Below are positions 1-9,566 of a stretch of 45,565 bases of DNA, in pieces (within the stretch, counting starts at the first letter, position 1; the number at the start of each line of letters is the position of its first letter). Position numbers and translations under genes: made by a program. Origin of the DNA: Flavobacteriales bacterium. GTDB lineage: Bacteria; Bacteroidota; Bacteroidia; CAIKAF01. The stretch lies in assembly GCA_025055575.1 (NCBI GenBank), contig JANWWP010000005.1, forward strand, positions 1 to 45,565, written 5' to 3'. A model generated the notes under the pieces. That model had not been told where the DNA came from. It did no database searches and worked only from the letters and a program-made list of their open reading frames with translations.

Positions 1-998
1 AGACGGCGTTCTTTGCGACCGAGCACCGGTCCAATGCGCAGGGATGTGAGACCGCAGGAGCAGGGCTTGCGCCACACCCGCACCATATCCCCTGTAGCAT
101 ACCTCAGAAGAGGCATACCTTGCACGCCTAAGTGCGTAAAAACCAGCTGACCTTCCGCACCATCCGGCACGGGGTTGCCATCCTCATCCAGAACCTCGGA
201 GAAAACCAACTCCTCTTGTGCATGAAGCCCTTGACCTGCCGGACATTCTGTGAAAGCCGTCTGAAGCTCCGTGGATGCATAGGTGGACACTATTTTCAAT
301 GGCCAACGACTCAGGATTTCACGAGCTAAAGCATTGGGGCGGCCCCCATCCTCCAAGGTGGGCTCTCCCACGGCGATAAGGGTGCGGACGGAAAGTCCTA
401 AAGGGCTTATTCCGTGGCTCTCTGCATAGTCCAAAAGACGCAACAGGAAAGAAGGTACAGCCAGAAGTGCTGTGACTCTTCTTTCACTCATGACAGCCCA
501 TTGAACAGGCGCCATGCCCGGCCCGCACCGGACTACGGAAATGCCGAGACGCCGGGCGCCCAACCAATAGGCCAGTCCAGCCATAAACCGCTTATCTAAA
601 GTGATCATGATCTGCATAACATCGCCCCGCCGCAACCCGGCTAAGGTGAAAGTCCAGGCCTCATTCTGGGCCAGCCGACGCAGATCTTTTTCCGTGAGCC
701 CCACATATACCGGGGTGCCTGTGGTGCCGGAAGTGCTGGTCCATTCTTGTATCTGACGCGAAGAAACGCATAAAAAACGGTCGTTAAAGCGGGCGAGGTC
801 CGATTTGCCGCTAAGGGGCAATTGAAAAAAGGCCTCCCAGGTCCACCTTTCCGGATCTTTGGGCATGACCGCTTGGATGATGGGGGCATAAAAAGGGGAT
901 TTACTTTTTAAATACAGCAAGGCTTTCCTGAGATTGGAAGGCAAGGCTGAATGGGACCAGAGCCCTTGGGCTGCAAAGGGGCTTTGACGCAGGTCCAT
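1..998 (-). CDS. Phenylacetate-CoA ligase-like (PaaK-type) adenylating enzyme, 3' end outside the window
   Basis: Translating the minus strand from an ATG at 998 gives an open frame that runs off the window start, about 332 residues seen. An in-frame TGA lies 15 nt upstream and a GAGGGA purine run precedes the ATG. The phosphate-binding motif of the ANL superfamily is clear (STSGTTGTP, about residues 81-89), followed by the glycine- and leucine-rich core, a YASTEL segment and a late TGD motif (RYATGDMVRV) as in PaaK and LuxE-like enzymes. Such enzymes activate a carboxylic acid as acyl-AMP and usually pass it to CoA. The substrate cannot be read from the sequence. The gene follows the small secreted-protein gene by 21 nt, so it is probably in one transcript with it and the ftsE-like gene. 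The family is well supported; exact activity is uncertain. Confidence 0.82.
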   Translation of the reverse strand, partial: MDLRQSPFAAQGLWSHSALPSNLRKALLYLKSKSPFYAPIIQAVMPKDPERWTWEAFFQLPLSGKSDLARFNDRFLCVSSRQIQEWTSTSGTTGTPVYVGLTEKDLRRLAQNEAWTFTLAGLRRGDVMQIMITLDKRFMAGLAYWLGARRLGISVVRCGPGMAPVQWAVMSERRVTALLAVPSFLLRLLDYAESHGISPLGLSVRTLIAVGEPTLEDGGRPNALAREILSRWPLKIVSTYASTELQTAFTECPAGQGLHAQEELVFSEVLDEDGNPVPDGAEGQLVFTHLGVQGMPLLRYATGDMVRVWRKPCSCGLTSLRIGPVLGRKERR

Positions 999-1019
999 CC
1001 CACTAAATCTCCCTCAAAG

Positions 1020-1463
1020 TTAGGGACGATCGGGCAATGGGAAACGACAGCGCACACAAGTGCGCTGCACCGTGAGGGTGAGGGTATCCGGAAAAGGTTC
1101 CCTCAATTCAAATATGTGGTTCGGCTCCGCTTTCCAGCGCTGACAAGCAGTGTCTTTTTCGGCGATACTGCCATAATGACGCCGCTTTTCCTGGGTAAAA
1201 ATCTGCCATAATCCGGCCTTCGGATTCACCGAAATACAGGACTGGTCATCGGCCGTGACTTTTAATTCTTGAGCGCTGCCCGGCGCCCTTAAATAAAAAA
1301 TTTGCCCCCCTGAATGTTTGGGATACGAAAATTCTTCCGCCACCACTCGATTGGGCTTGGATTTGCAGTTTTCGATTGTATAGAAAATCCGAAGGGTCAG
1401 ATTTTTTTGTCCGAAGAGGGCCGTCCAGCAAAAGAAAAAACCGATTCCCAAAAGGGTTTTCAT
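1020..1463 (-). CDS. Small secreted protein of unknown function
   Basis: A 147-residue protein with an N-terminal signal peptide (hydrophobic LLGIGFFFCWTALFG, probable cleavage near residues 18-20). The mature part has several cysteines (N-terminal ENCKSK, DDQSCIS, DTACQRW and a final CVRC) and no domain I recognise. A CxxC near the C terminus could form a disulfide or bind metal, which is inference. Its ATG overlaps the stop codon of the upstream ftsE-like gene (ATGA), so translation is probably coupled. The adenylating-enzyme gene follows after 21 nt. The export signal and operon position support a real gene; the function is unknown. Confidence 0.65.
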   Translation of the reverse strand: MKTLLGIGFFFCWTALFGQKNLTLRIFYTIENCKSKPNRVVAEEFSYPKHSGGQIFYLRAPGSAQELKVTADDQSCISVNPKAGLWQIFTQEKRRHYGSIAEKDTACQRWKAEPNHIFELREPFPDTLTLTVQRTCVRCRFPLPDRP

Positions 1464-2146
1464 CCGCGCTTAGGAGGTATAAATTCTTTCAACATTTTAT
1501 TTTCAAAAATAAACATGCGGCTGGGAAATCTTTCCACCACGTTCATATCGTGGGTGGCCACGAGTACCGTGACACCCGTCATGCTCAAATTGCGCAAAAG
1601 ACGAATAATATCGTAGGAGGTTTCCGGATCCAAGTTGCCTGTGGGTTCATCGGCCAGAATGACTTCCGGCCCATTTAAAAGAGCCCGTGCAATGACCACA
1701 CGCTGCTGTTCGCCCCCTGACAATTCGTGCGGCATCTTTTCAAGAATATGGTCCAAACCCACCAGCGCCAAAACTTCCTGGCTGCGCGTCTGGATGTGCG
1801 ATTTTTGAGTGACCCCTACAGCCCGCATGACAAACTCAAAATTTTTTCCGACACTCCTGTCGAAGAGCAACTGAAAATCCTGGAAAACCATACCCAGTCT
1901 GCGGCGCAGCAGGTGCACCTGGCTCCGGCGCAAAGACAACAAATCTGTGTGGCAGATTATTGCTTCTCCGGAGGCGGGCTTCACTTCGCCATACAAAAGT
2001 TTTAGGAGGGAACTTTTCCCGCTGCCGGTTTTTCCAATCAAATACACAAACTCGCCAGGCTGCACTTCAAAAGAAACATTTTCCAATACCAAATGATGGT
2101 CCCGGAATAGAGTTACGTCCTTCAGCCGAATGAGGGGCTCTGCCAT
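1460..2146 (-). CDS. ftsE: FtsE-like ABC transporter ATPase
   Basis: A 228-residue ABC ATPase starting at [10 protein letters not shown]; a longer reading of 238 residues from 2176 exists, but the conserved start and a promoter-like box just upstream favour 2146. Walker A is GKTGSGKSS, the signature LSGGEQQR, Walker B VILADEP followed by TGNLD, and the switch histidine is in VATHD. The DEPTGNLD string and the length match FtsE, which with the membrane protein FtsX controls peptidoglycan hydrolases at the division site. No ftsX lies beside it here, which is frequent in Bacteroidetes. A LolD/MacB-type ATPase is the main alternative. The gene heads a three-gene minus-strand group. Confidence 0.85.
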   Translation of the reverse strand: MAEPLIRLKDVTLFRDHHLVLENVSFEVQPGEFVYLIGKTGSGKSSLLKLLYGEVKPASGEAIICHTDLLSLRRSQVHLLRRRLGMVFQDFQLLFDRSVGKNFEFVMRAVGVTQKSHIQTRSQEVLALVGLDHILEKMPHELSGGEQQRVVIARALLNGPEVILADEPTGNLDPETSYDIIRLLRNLSMTGVTVLVATHDMNVVERFPSRMFIFENKMLKEFIPPKRG

Positions 2147-2152
2147 GGATAG

Positions 2153-2160
2153 TAAAAGTA
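2153..2160 (-). promoter_or_regulatory. Candidate -7 box of the ftsE-like gene
   Basis: The minus strand reads TACTTTTA six bases before the ATG at 2146. It matches the Bacteroidetes TAnnTTTG box except for the last base. The spacing is the same as at several better matches in this window, so the mRNA may be leaderless. Confidence 0.4.
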
Positions 2161-2209
2161 GTTCCTGACCACACAAGGGTCTCTTTTAGGCACAATAATT
2201 TTCAAAGGC

Positions 2210-2233
2210 GGGAGGTTAATAAAAAAACCTCCC
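2210..2233. promoter_or_regulatory. Perfect 8-bp inverted repeat between divergent genes
   Basis: GGGAGGTT, an 8-nt A-rich loop, then AACCTCCC. It sits between the divergent ftsE-like and TPR genes, about 64 bp from each start. On the plus strand it is followed by moderately T-rich sequence. No gene ends here, so a terminator has no obvious client; an operator or an mRNA 5' hairpin is possible. Confidence 0.45.
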
Positions 2234-2296
2234 TCTTTCCGCTCCCCTTTTATTGACCTTTACTTTTACAAGTCCGGTTGCGAAGATTTCTTCCGT

Positions 2297-5200
2297 ATGC
2301 GCTGCCTTAAAAATTTTATTCTTGCTGCTTATTTTACTACATGGGTGGGGGCGGGAAAGAGTCTGGCTCAAAAGACCACATGGTTTCAGGATGCCTCGGC
2401 ACCATTTCATCAGGCTGTAGAATTGTACCAAAACCAGCGCTATGCCCCAGCGCTGGGTTTATTCAATTCCTGGCTGGAAAGTCCTGTTAAAAATTTTCCG
2501 GAATTTGCTGATGCCCATTACTACCGCGCCGCCTGCGCTTACCACCTGGATCATTCGGATGCATTAAATTGGCTAAGGCAGTTCATTCGGGAATTCCCTC
2601 ACCATCCTTACTGTGCACGAGCTCAATTCCTGGCAGGCATGATTCTTTTCCGGAGCGGTCGGTTTGGCCCGGCTTTTCAGTCTTTTCAATCGGCGGACCC
2701 TGCTCAGCTGTTGTCCGAGGAGAAAGCCCACCGCACCTTTTATTCGGCCTATTGCCTTTTTCAAATGAAGCAATACGACCGGGCCCTTCCATTGCTGGAC
2801 GCCGCAGCGGTTTCAGACAATCCACACCAGTGGGACGCGCTGTACTACCGAGGCCATATTTTTTTTGAAAAAGCCCGTTGGGAGGCCGCCCTGAAAGACT
2901 TTAAACAGGTGGAGACACACCCGCCTTACAATCGGGTGGCGCCTTACTATATTGCTCAAATATATTACCGGCGAAAAGAATATGATAAAGCCGGCAGCTA
3001 TGCGCGCCAGGTGGCCGATACAGCGCGTGGAAAATATCTTTTGCAGATGCTTGCCATCTGGGCTGAAAGCGATTTCAGAACGGCGCAGTACCACCGGGCA
3101 GTGGAAGCTTTTGAGCGCATGGAAGCGGCCGGCGCCACTTTAGACCCTCCCCAGGCTTACCGCTATGGTATCAGCCTGCTGAAAGCCGGACGCTATGATG
3201 CGGCTTCGGAGAAACTGTCCAGGGTGGCCTCCGGGCAAGATTCCCTTGCCCAAAACGCCGCCTATCACCTGGCGGAAGCCCTGATGTTGGCCGGCCGCAA
3301 GAAGGAAGCGCTCCAGGCTTTCAAAACCGCTTGGAAACTGGGTCATGATAAAAATATGGCCGAGGATGCCCTGTTCAATTTTGCCAAACTAGCTTATGAA
3401 CTCGATTTTGATCCTTACCACGAAGCCATAAAAGCTTTGCAAAGTTACTTGGAAGCTTATCCCAATTCTCCCCGCAGCGACGAGTTGTACACTTTTTTGT
3501 CAGAAATCTACATGGGCACGCGCAACTACAAGGAAGCCCTGGAAGCATTAGGGAAAATAAAAAACAAAACCCGAAAAATCCGGGAAGCTTTCCAGCGCAC
3601 GGCTTTTTTGAAAGCCGTGGAGCAATTTAACATGGGTAATTTTAGCGAAGCCATACGGTATTTCAATATTTCAGCCACCTATCCAGAATCTGAAAAATTG
3701 ATGGCCGAATCGGTGTATTGGACCGGAGAGTCTTTTTACCGAGTTGGTAAAATTAAAGAAGCCTTCGAGGCCTTTGAAGAATTTCGGCTGATGCCGGGCA
3801 CGCGGTCCTCTGAATTATATCCCCTGGCCGTGTACAATCTGGCCTACATTCAGTTTCGCCAAAGCAAATACAAAGAAGCTTCAGTCCTGTTTCGCCAGTT
3901 TTTGGAACTTGAAAACGCACCCCGCGGCCGACGTTATACAGATGCTCTACTGCGCACCGGCGATTGCTTTTATGCCCAACGCAACTACGACGAAGCCTTG
4001 CGCTATTATGAATCGGCGCTGCAAGCCCCCGAAAAAGAAAAATTTGAAGAAGACTATGCTCTTCTCCAAAAAGCCGTGGTGTATGGCATACTGAACAAAC
4101 CCCGCGAAAAACTGGCTGCGTTGGATGCCTTGCTGGAGAGGCACCCGCGTTCTGTGTATCTCGCTGAAGCTCTATATGACAACGGCAACACCCGCCTCCG
4201 CCTGGGCGAAACAGGCCCTGCCGAAGCCCACTTTGAAAGAATTATCCAGGATTTCCCCCAAAGCCGACTGCGACCAAAAGCCATGCTGAAACTTGGTCTC
4301 ATCGCTTACAATAAGGATGATAATGCCACGGCTCTGGGTCTTTACAAAAATGTCTTGGAACAGTATCCGGGGTCTTCCGAGGCCAGCGAGGCTTTGCGAT
4401 ATGTGCGGAACATTTATGTGGAAGAAGGAAAAATGGAGGAATTTACACAGTTTCTGGGAAAAGTAAAAGGCGTTTCGTTGTCGGAAGGAGCCATGGACTC
4501 CGCTTCATATCAATCCGCTGAAAATCGCATGCTAAAAGGCGACTGCGCCGGTGCCATAGAAGGCTTCACCCGCTATCTGAATACATATCCCCAAGGGGTT
4601 TTTGCCCTGAGCGCACGATACTTCAGAGGAGAATGTTTGCAAAAAGCCGGACGATCGAGCGAAGCGCTGAACGATATGGAACAGGTGGCCAACGCTTCGG
4701 CGAATGCATTTACGGAAAATGCCTTATATGCGGCTGCCTCCATCGCGTTAGCCGACAAAAACTGCCTGCGGGCAGCCCCCTTTCTGGAGCGTTTGGAAAA
4801 AACTTCGGAGCTCCAGGAGAATACATATTATGCCGTGCGCAATCTGATGCTGTGTGCCTACTTGTCTGGAGATTATAGCCGGGCCGCCGAATTTGGAAAA
4901 AAGGTTTTGGACAATCCCAAAGCTCCTCAAACCGATGAAGAAATTGCCTGGATGGCCCTGGGGCATGCCCATCTTTTAAAAAGCGATACCGCCGAAGCCG
5001 AAAAATACTTCCAGCGCACGGCGCAGCGTCATGCCTCCTATTACGCTCCGGAAGCCAAATACCAGATTTGCCGAATTTTATATTTGAAAAAACAATATGA
5101 AACCTGCGAAAAGAAAATACTGGACTGGGCCAACAGCCTGAGTGCACAAAGAAAGTGGTTGGCCAAAATGTATATTCTATTGGGAGAAACCTATGCGGCC

Positions 5201-5356
5201 CGTCAGAATTATTTCCAGGCCAAAGCCACATTTCAAAGTATTATTGATAACCACGACGGTCCTGAGGAAGTGGCGGAGGCCCGACAAAAACTGGCCCAAA
5301 TTGAACGTTATGAAAGGGCCCATGAACCCTTAAAGCAGGAAAAAGATGAAGAATAA
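2297..5356 (+). CDS. Large periplasmic tetratricopeptide-repeat protein
   Basis: A 1019-residue protein with a signal peptide (hydrophobic stretch to about residue 24, ending SLAQ). The rest is almost entirely helical TPR-type repeats: repeated patterns such as A-L-x-x-F, YxxAxxxFxxxxxxYPxS and AxYxxGxxxxxxGxxxxA recur from about residue 35 to 1000. The C terminus is charged (EPLKQEKDEE). TPR superhelices are protein-protein scaffolds; the spacing resembles the Tol-Pal/YbgF and BamD-like repeats used in envelope assembly. It overlaps the following outer-membrane barrel gene by 11 bp, so the two are probably made together and may act as a pair. No catalytic domain is visible. Function beyond scaffold is inference. 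Confidence 0.88.
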   Translation: MRCLKNFILAAYFTTWVGAGKSLAQKTTWFQDASAPFHQAVELYQNQRYAPALGLFNSWLESPVKNFPEFADAHYYRAACAYHLDHSDALNWLRQFIREFPHHPYCARAQFLAGMILFRSGRFGPAFQSFQSADPAQLLSEEKAHRTFYSAYCLFQMKQYDRALPLLDAAAVSDNPHQWDALYYRGHIFFEKARWEAALKDFKQVETHPPYNRVAPYYIAQIYYRRKEYDKAGSYARQVADTARGKYLLQMLAIWAESDFRTAQYHRAVEAFERMEAAGATLDPPQAYRYGISLLKAGRYDAASEKLSRVASGQDSLAQNAAYHLAEALMLAGRKKEALQAFKTAWKLGHDKNMAEDALFNFAKLAYELDFDPYHEAIKALQSYLEAYPNSPRSDELYTFLSEIYMGTRNYKEALEALGKIKNKTRKIREAFQRTAFLKAVEQFNMGNFSEAIRYFNISATYPESEKLMAESVYWTGESFYRVGKIKEAFEAFEEFRLMPGTRSSELYPLAVYNLAYIQFRQSKYKEASVLFRQFLELENAPRGRRYTDALLRTGDCFYAQRNYDEALRYYESALQAPEKEKFEEDYALLQKAVVYGILNKPREKLAALDALLERHPRSVYLAEALYDNGNTRLRLGETGPAEAHFERIIQDFPQSRLRPKAMLKLGLIAYNKDDNATALGLYKNVLEQYPGSSEASEALRYVRNIYVEEGKMEEFTQFLGKVKGVSLSEGAMDSASYQSAENRMLKGDCAGAIEGFTRYLNTYPQGVFALSARYFRGECLQKAGRSSEALNDMEQVANASANAFTENALYAAASIALADKNCLRAAPFLERLEKTSELQENTYYAVRNLMLCAYLSGDYSRAAEFGKKVLDNPKAPQTDEEIAWMALGHAHLLKSDTAEAEKYFQRTAQRHASYYAPEAKYQICRILYLKKQYETCEKKILDWANSLSAQRKWLAKMYILLGETYAARQNYFQAKATFQSIIDNHDGPEEVAEARQKLAQIERYERAHEPLKQEKDEE

Positions 5357-7067
5357 ACGCCCCCGGGGGAAATATCTGAAGCTGTTCACTATAGTTCCGT
5401 TTTTGCCCCTTTTTATTTTGGAAACAGCCTTCCTGAAGTCCATAAACGGACAAACCATTGTGGACGAGGTGGATGTGCATGGCAACTATATCCCGCGCCT
5501 TAAACCCAGAGAAAAGTTTTTTGACAGGCCCATGATGCAGGATACTTTTCGCATAACCCTGAAGCCACAATACGCCCTGGAGGCCCCCATTCAAGAAACC
5601 CACTTTGAACCCGATTCCATCCGTCCCCAAAAATTCAAACCGGAGCCACTGCCCAAGGGAAAAAGATTGTTCGTCAAATTAGGGTTTGGTAATTATCTGA
5701 CACCCTATGCTGAAGTGCGGGCCGGCAGTATAAAAAACAGACAGCATGTGTATGATGTAGGCTATACATTTCTGGCAGGCGCCGGGAAAATATCCGACCG
5801 GGGGCATCCCGGTGTGGCCAGGCATGATGTTCAAGCCCGATGGCGTTTTAGAAATGAACAAAAACAACTGTTTCAGGCCTCTGTGGGTTATGAAAACCAG
5901 CGTGTACATTATTATGGATTCCGAGCGGCTGATTTCCCAGAATTATCCCGAAAAGATTACCGCCAAACTTACAACCACTTGGGGCTGCACCTTGGTTTTG
6001 AAAACGCTCCCGACAGCGATTCTTCACGTTGGCGGTTGGCGCCCGGATTGCAATATGGCTTTACCACCGACCGTTTCGGATCGGCTGAAAACAGCCTGTC
6101 GGGCGGGATCGGTCTAGGAAAAAGCTGGAAAAATGTGCGGATGGAGGATCGGGTGGAAGGAGGCTTTTTCTACAATTCCTCAGCTGGTTCAGCCGGATTT
6201 GCCTCTGGTTGGGCCATGCTCAATCCGGCTGTGGTGATGACGGCTTCCCGGCTTTTTCTGCGGCTGGGAGCCGCCGGCTACGTGACCGCCCAGCCCGGAG
6301 GTATCCGCTGGCACGCCGTGCCCGATGTTCTTTTGAAGCTCCATATTGCAGACCGATACCTCCTTTTCGAAGGGGAGGCCGGGGGGCAAGTGTACCGCAG
6401 TTCTTTAGACCGCCTGCGGCGCGATAATCCCTTTCTTCTCACCGCGCCCCGCCTGGATTTTACGCGGCACCAACTGGCTGCAGGAGGCCGGCTTGCCGGG
6501 GCCTTTGGACAGGCTTTTCAATGGTCCGCCGGGGGACGTTTTGACCTCATCGAGCGTCAGGCTTTTTTTGTGAATGCTTGGGCGGATACCCTGCACCGCA
6601 TTCCCGAATTTGCCGGTTTCGAAGTTGTTTACGGACGCCTGACCCGCACTACTGTGGCGGCTATGGTGCAATATCAGTATCAGGAAAAATATCAGGCTTC
6701 GTTGAGCTGCGAGTACTATTTCTTCCACCAAACCAACCCTGGATTCCCAGAGCGCATCGTACCTTATCACCCACAGTTCAGAATAACCGCCAGAGGACAA
6801 GTACGCCTTCTTGAAAGAATCCTACTTCGGGCTGATATTTACTACATCCACAAACAAACCGGCTTCGCGCGCGATACTATCAATACCTTCTCGACCTATT
6901 CTCTAAAAGGCGTTGCGGACATCAATGTCGCTGCCGAATACCGGTTCAATGAATTTTTGGGATTCTGGGCAGGATTTTACAACATGGGAGCTTTTGCCTA
7001 CAATCGCTGGTATCGCTATCCCACGCAGGGATTCAATGCCCTGGGCGGTGTTACGCTGCGCTTTTAG
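5346..7067 (+). CDS. Outer-membrane beta-barrel protein (TonB-receptor-like barrel without plug)
   Basis: A 573-residue exported protein. The N terminus has a basic start and a hydrophobic signal segment (FTIVPFLPLFILETAFL). A proline-rich stretch (residues 35-110) precedes many alternating amphipathic strands with aromatic girdle residues (for example LFVKLGFGNYLTPYAEVRAG). The chain ends in Gly-Gly-Val-Thr-Leu-Arg-Phe, the C-terminal aromatic signature of outer-membrane barrels. I see no TonB plug domain, and the length suits a 16- to 22-strand barrel. It starts inside the end of the TPR gene in another frame, so it is translationally coupled to it. In Bacteroidetes such genes are often annotated as TonB-dependent receptors; here a barrel partner of the TPR scaffold is the better-supported statement. 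Confidence 0.75.
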   Translation: MKNKRPRGKYLKLFTIVPFLPLFILETAFLKSINGQTIVDEVDVHGNYIPRLKPREKFFDRPMMQDTFRITLKPQYALEAPIQETHFEPDSIRPQKFKPEPLPKGKRLFVKLGFGNYLTPYAEVRAGSIKNRQHVYDVGYTFLAGAGKISDRGHPGVARHDVQARWRFRNEQKQLFQASVGYENQRVHYYGFRAADFPELSRKDYRQTYNHLGLHLGFENAPDSDSSRWRLAPGLQYGFTTDRFGSAENSLSGGIGLGKSWKNVRMEDRVEGGFFYNSSAGSAGFASGWAMLNPAVVMTASRLFLRLGAAGYVTAQPGGIRWHAVPDVLLKLHIADRYLLFEGEAGGQVYRSSLDRLRRDNPFLLTAPRLDFTRHQLAAGGRLAGAFGQAFQWSAGGRFDLIERQAFFVNAWADTLHRIPEFAGFEVVYGRLTRTTVAAMVQYQYQEKYQASLSCEYYFFHQTNPGFPERIVPYHPQFRITARGQVRLLERILLRADIYYIHKQTGFARDTINTFSTYSLKGVADINVAAEYRFNEFLGFWAGFYNMGAFAYNRWYRYPTQGFNALGGVTLRF

Positions 7068-7112
7068 AAACGTGGGAGCGTATTTTCGGGCCTCGGATTT
7101 TCTATAAATATT

Positions 7113-9560
7113 ATGAGGCTTTTTTTCACCTGCATTGCGCTCTTTTTTTTAAAATCCCTGTTTTTTTTGTATTCTCTTAAGAGCCAGCGCCTTATATGCC
7201 AGCTGGACGATCCTGCGCGTTCGCCCAGGGAACACCATACCGATTTTGAATGGCTGGAGGCCACTTTACGCTTTCGCCCTGAAATCGGGTTGGTCATAGG
7301 CGAGGTGGAACACACCTTTTCCTGGATTCGGGATGGCATAGATACCCTGTTTCTGGATGCGCCCAAAATAAAAATTCAGGCCGTGGAAAGCCAGGGAAAA
7401 CCCTTGTCCTTTAAAATGACGGAGGCCGGGGTGATAATTCGCTTTCCTGAACCCTCCAAAACCGGCCGCCAGGAAAAAATCACCCTCCGTTATGAAGCCC
7501 TTCCCAGGAAAGGATTGTATTTTATAGGATGGCAGGATGCCGGCGGTGCCTCCAGGCGCCAGATATGGTCTCAAGGCCAAGGCATAGACAACCGTTATTG
7601 GCTCCCTATGTATGATGAAATGAATGATAAAATCCGCACACGCCTTCGGATCTATTTTGACACAGCTTATGCCGTTCTAAGCAACGGAAAACTCGCCCGT
7701 AAGGAACTTCAAAAAGATGGAACCTATCTCTGGGAATATGTGATGGAAAAACCTCACGCCCCATACCTCATCATGCTAGGAATTGGCCGCTATACCATAA
7801 AAAACAGCACGGCATCCTCAGGAATTCCTCTGCATATGTACATGTATCCTGACCGACTGAACGACTTTGAAACCACCTTTAAAAACAATAAAGAAATTTT
7901 TGATTTCATGGAAAAAGAGGTGGGTGTGCCGTACCCCTGGCCCGCCTATTCGCAAATTCCTGTGCAGGAATACATCTATGGCGCTATGGAAAACACCTCC
8001 GCCACGGTGTTCGGAGACTTCTTTATCGTGGATAAGAGAGCCTTTCACGATCGCAACTACATCGCTGTGAACGCCCACGAACTGGCCCATCAGTGGTTCG
8101 GGGACTTGGTGACGGCCCGCAGCGCGCGCCATCATTGGCTTCAGGAGAGTTTTGCGACGTACTACAACTGGTTGTATGAGAGCGAATTTTTCGGACAGGA
8201 CCATTATGACTGGAATCGACGCCAAGCTCAGGTGGCCGCTTTAAATGAAGGGACCAAAAACACTTTTCCGATAGCCCACTCTCAAGCCGGATCCACACGT
8301 CACTATCCAAAGGGGGCTTTTGTCTTGCACATGCTCAGTGCGTTTGTCGGAAAAGAAAACTACCAGCGGGCCATCCGGCGCTACCTTCAAACCCATGCCT
8401 ATGGTAATGTGACGAGTGATGATCTTCTGAAAGCCTTTCACGATGAGCTGGGTCTAGGCTTGGAATGGTTTTGGGATCAGTGGATTTATGGCGGGGGTGA
8501 GCCAAAGTTGGAAGTGTCGGAGACAACTGAAACCGGGTGGCATATAGTCCAAATCCAGCAGGTTCAGGATGGCGCTGGAGTAGCCAGGCCCTTCCGTCTG
8601 CCTTTGCAAATGGATGTGTATTATGAAAATGGACAAAAGCAACGTCTGACCCATTGGATGGATTCCTTAAAAACAGAAATCCGCGTACCCCTCCGGTCAG
8701 GAGCACGGGTTGTCTGTGTGGTAGTGGACCCGGGTAATACTCTACTGCGTGACCTGCGCCATGAAAAATCCACTGAGACATTAAAATTTCAAACCTTAAA
8801 GGCCGAACACATGCTAGACCGCTGGGACGCCCTGGTAGCCCTGCGTGAAAAAGAATTTCCTCAAAAAAAAGAATTTCTGCAGGAAGTTTTTAAAAGAGAA
8901 ACGTTTTGGGCCCTAAAAGGTGAAGCCATAAAACAGCTTATGAAAAACTTTCCTCGCGATGCCGCAGTCCAAAAACTCTGGAAATCGGCCTTACGCTCAT
9001 CTGACAACGCACTCCGGAAAGAAGCCGTAGCCGCCTTGGAAACTGTGGAGTCCTCTGATCTTTTTGAGGACTTACTGGCTTTGGCCGACATCCCTGACGC
9101 TTCGTATGGATTGTTGGAATCTGCTTTGCGTTTGCTGGCAAAGCGCAATACGGGCCTTGCCAAAAACTTCAGGGAAAAAATCTGGCCCCTGTGCGAACAT
9201 CCAAACGCAGCCTCCTTAAAAGTGGCTCTTTGGGAGGTGAGCTACGGTCTTGAACCTCAGAAAGCCGCCCAAGCCATTGATGAACTCCTTGCGCTTGCCG
9301 CATCGGACAAAGAATTTCGGACCCGCATCGCCGCTTTCCAAGCGCTCTCCCGGCTGCGATATTTCGGTGAGAAGGCATTAGATTCAGCCGTCCAGGCTTA
9401 TCTGAGCACCAATATGCGCTTGTCCGGTGCCGTAGCCACTTATCTGAAAGAAGGTTTGAGAACCAACCAATTTTCACGCCGCCAGTTGGAAATAGCAGCT
9501 GAAAGATTCCCGTCCTTCGAGGGAAAAGAAAAACTTTTAGAGGAACTTTGGCTTAAATAG
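7113..9560 (+). CDS. M1 family zinc aminopeptidase with C-terminal helical repeats
   Basis: An 815-residue secreted or surface-bound peptidase. After a hydrophobic N terminus (signal peptide, about residues 1-24) comes the beta-rich N-terminal domain. The substrate-binding GAMEN motif is at about residue 290. The zinc site is HELAH at residues 322-326, with the third ligand Glu345 in WLQESFATY, the correct HEXXH-X18-E spacing. The tail from about residue 555 is a run of alpha-helical HEAT-like repeats. M1 enzymes remove N-terminal amino acids from peptides. The gene lies 45 bp after the barrel gene and may share its transcript. Its stop codon is only 6 bp from the stop of the convergent waaA gene. 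Confidence 0.95.
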   Translation: MRLFFTCIALFFLKSLFFLYSLKSQRLICQLDDPARSPREHHTDFEWLEATLRFRPEIGLVIGEVEHTFSWIRDGIDTLFLDAPKIKIQAVESQGKPLSFKMTEAGVIIRFPEPSKTGRQEKITLRYEALPRKGLYFIGWQDAGGASRRQIWSQGQGIDNRYWLPMYDEMNDKIRTRLRIYFDTAYAVLSNGKLARKELQKDGTYLWEYVMEKPHAPYLIMLGIGRYTIKNSTASSGIPLHMYMYPDRLNDFETTFKNNKEIFDFMEKEVGVPYPWPAYSQIPVQEYIYGAMENTSATVFGDFFIVDKRAFHDRNYIAVNAHELAHQWFGDLVTARSARHHWLQESFATYYNWLYESEFFGQDHYDWNRRQAQVAALNEGTKNTFPIAHSQAGSTRHYPKGAFVLHMLSAFVGKENYQRAIRRYLQTHAYGNVTSDDLLKAFHDELGLGLEWFWDQWIYGGGEPKLEVSETTETGWHIVQIQQVQDGAGVARPFRLPLQMDVYYENGQKQRLTHWMDSLKTEIRVPLRSGARVVCVVVDPGNTLLRDLRHEKSTETLKFQTLKAEHMLDRWDALVALREKEFPQKKEFLQEVFKRETFWALKGEAIKQLMKNFPRDAAVQKLWKSALRSSDNALRKEAVAALETVESSDLFEDLLALADIPDASYGLLESALRLLAKRNTGLAKNFREKIWPLCEHPNAASLKVALWEVSYGLEPQKAAQAIDELLALAASDKEFRTRIAAFQALSRLRYFGEKALDSAVQAYLSTNMRLSGAVATYLKEGLRTNQFSRRQLEIAAERFPSFEGKEKLLEELWLK

Positions 9561-9566
9561 TTTCTT

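Noticed and set aside
9561-9566. Terminator between the M1 peptidase and waaA genes
   Set aside because: Only 6 bp separate the two stop codons; any terminator would lie inside the coding sequences and none is evident.
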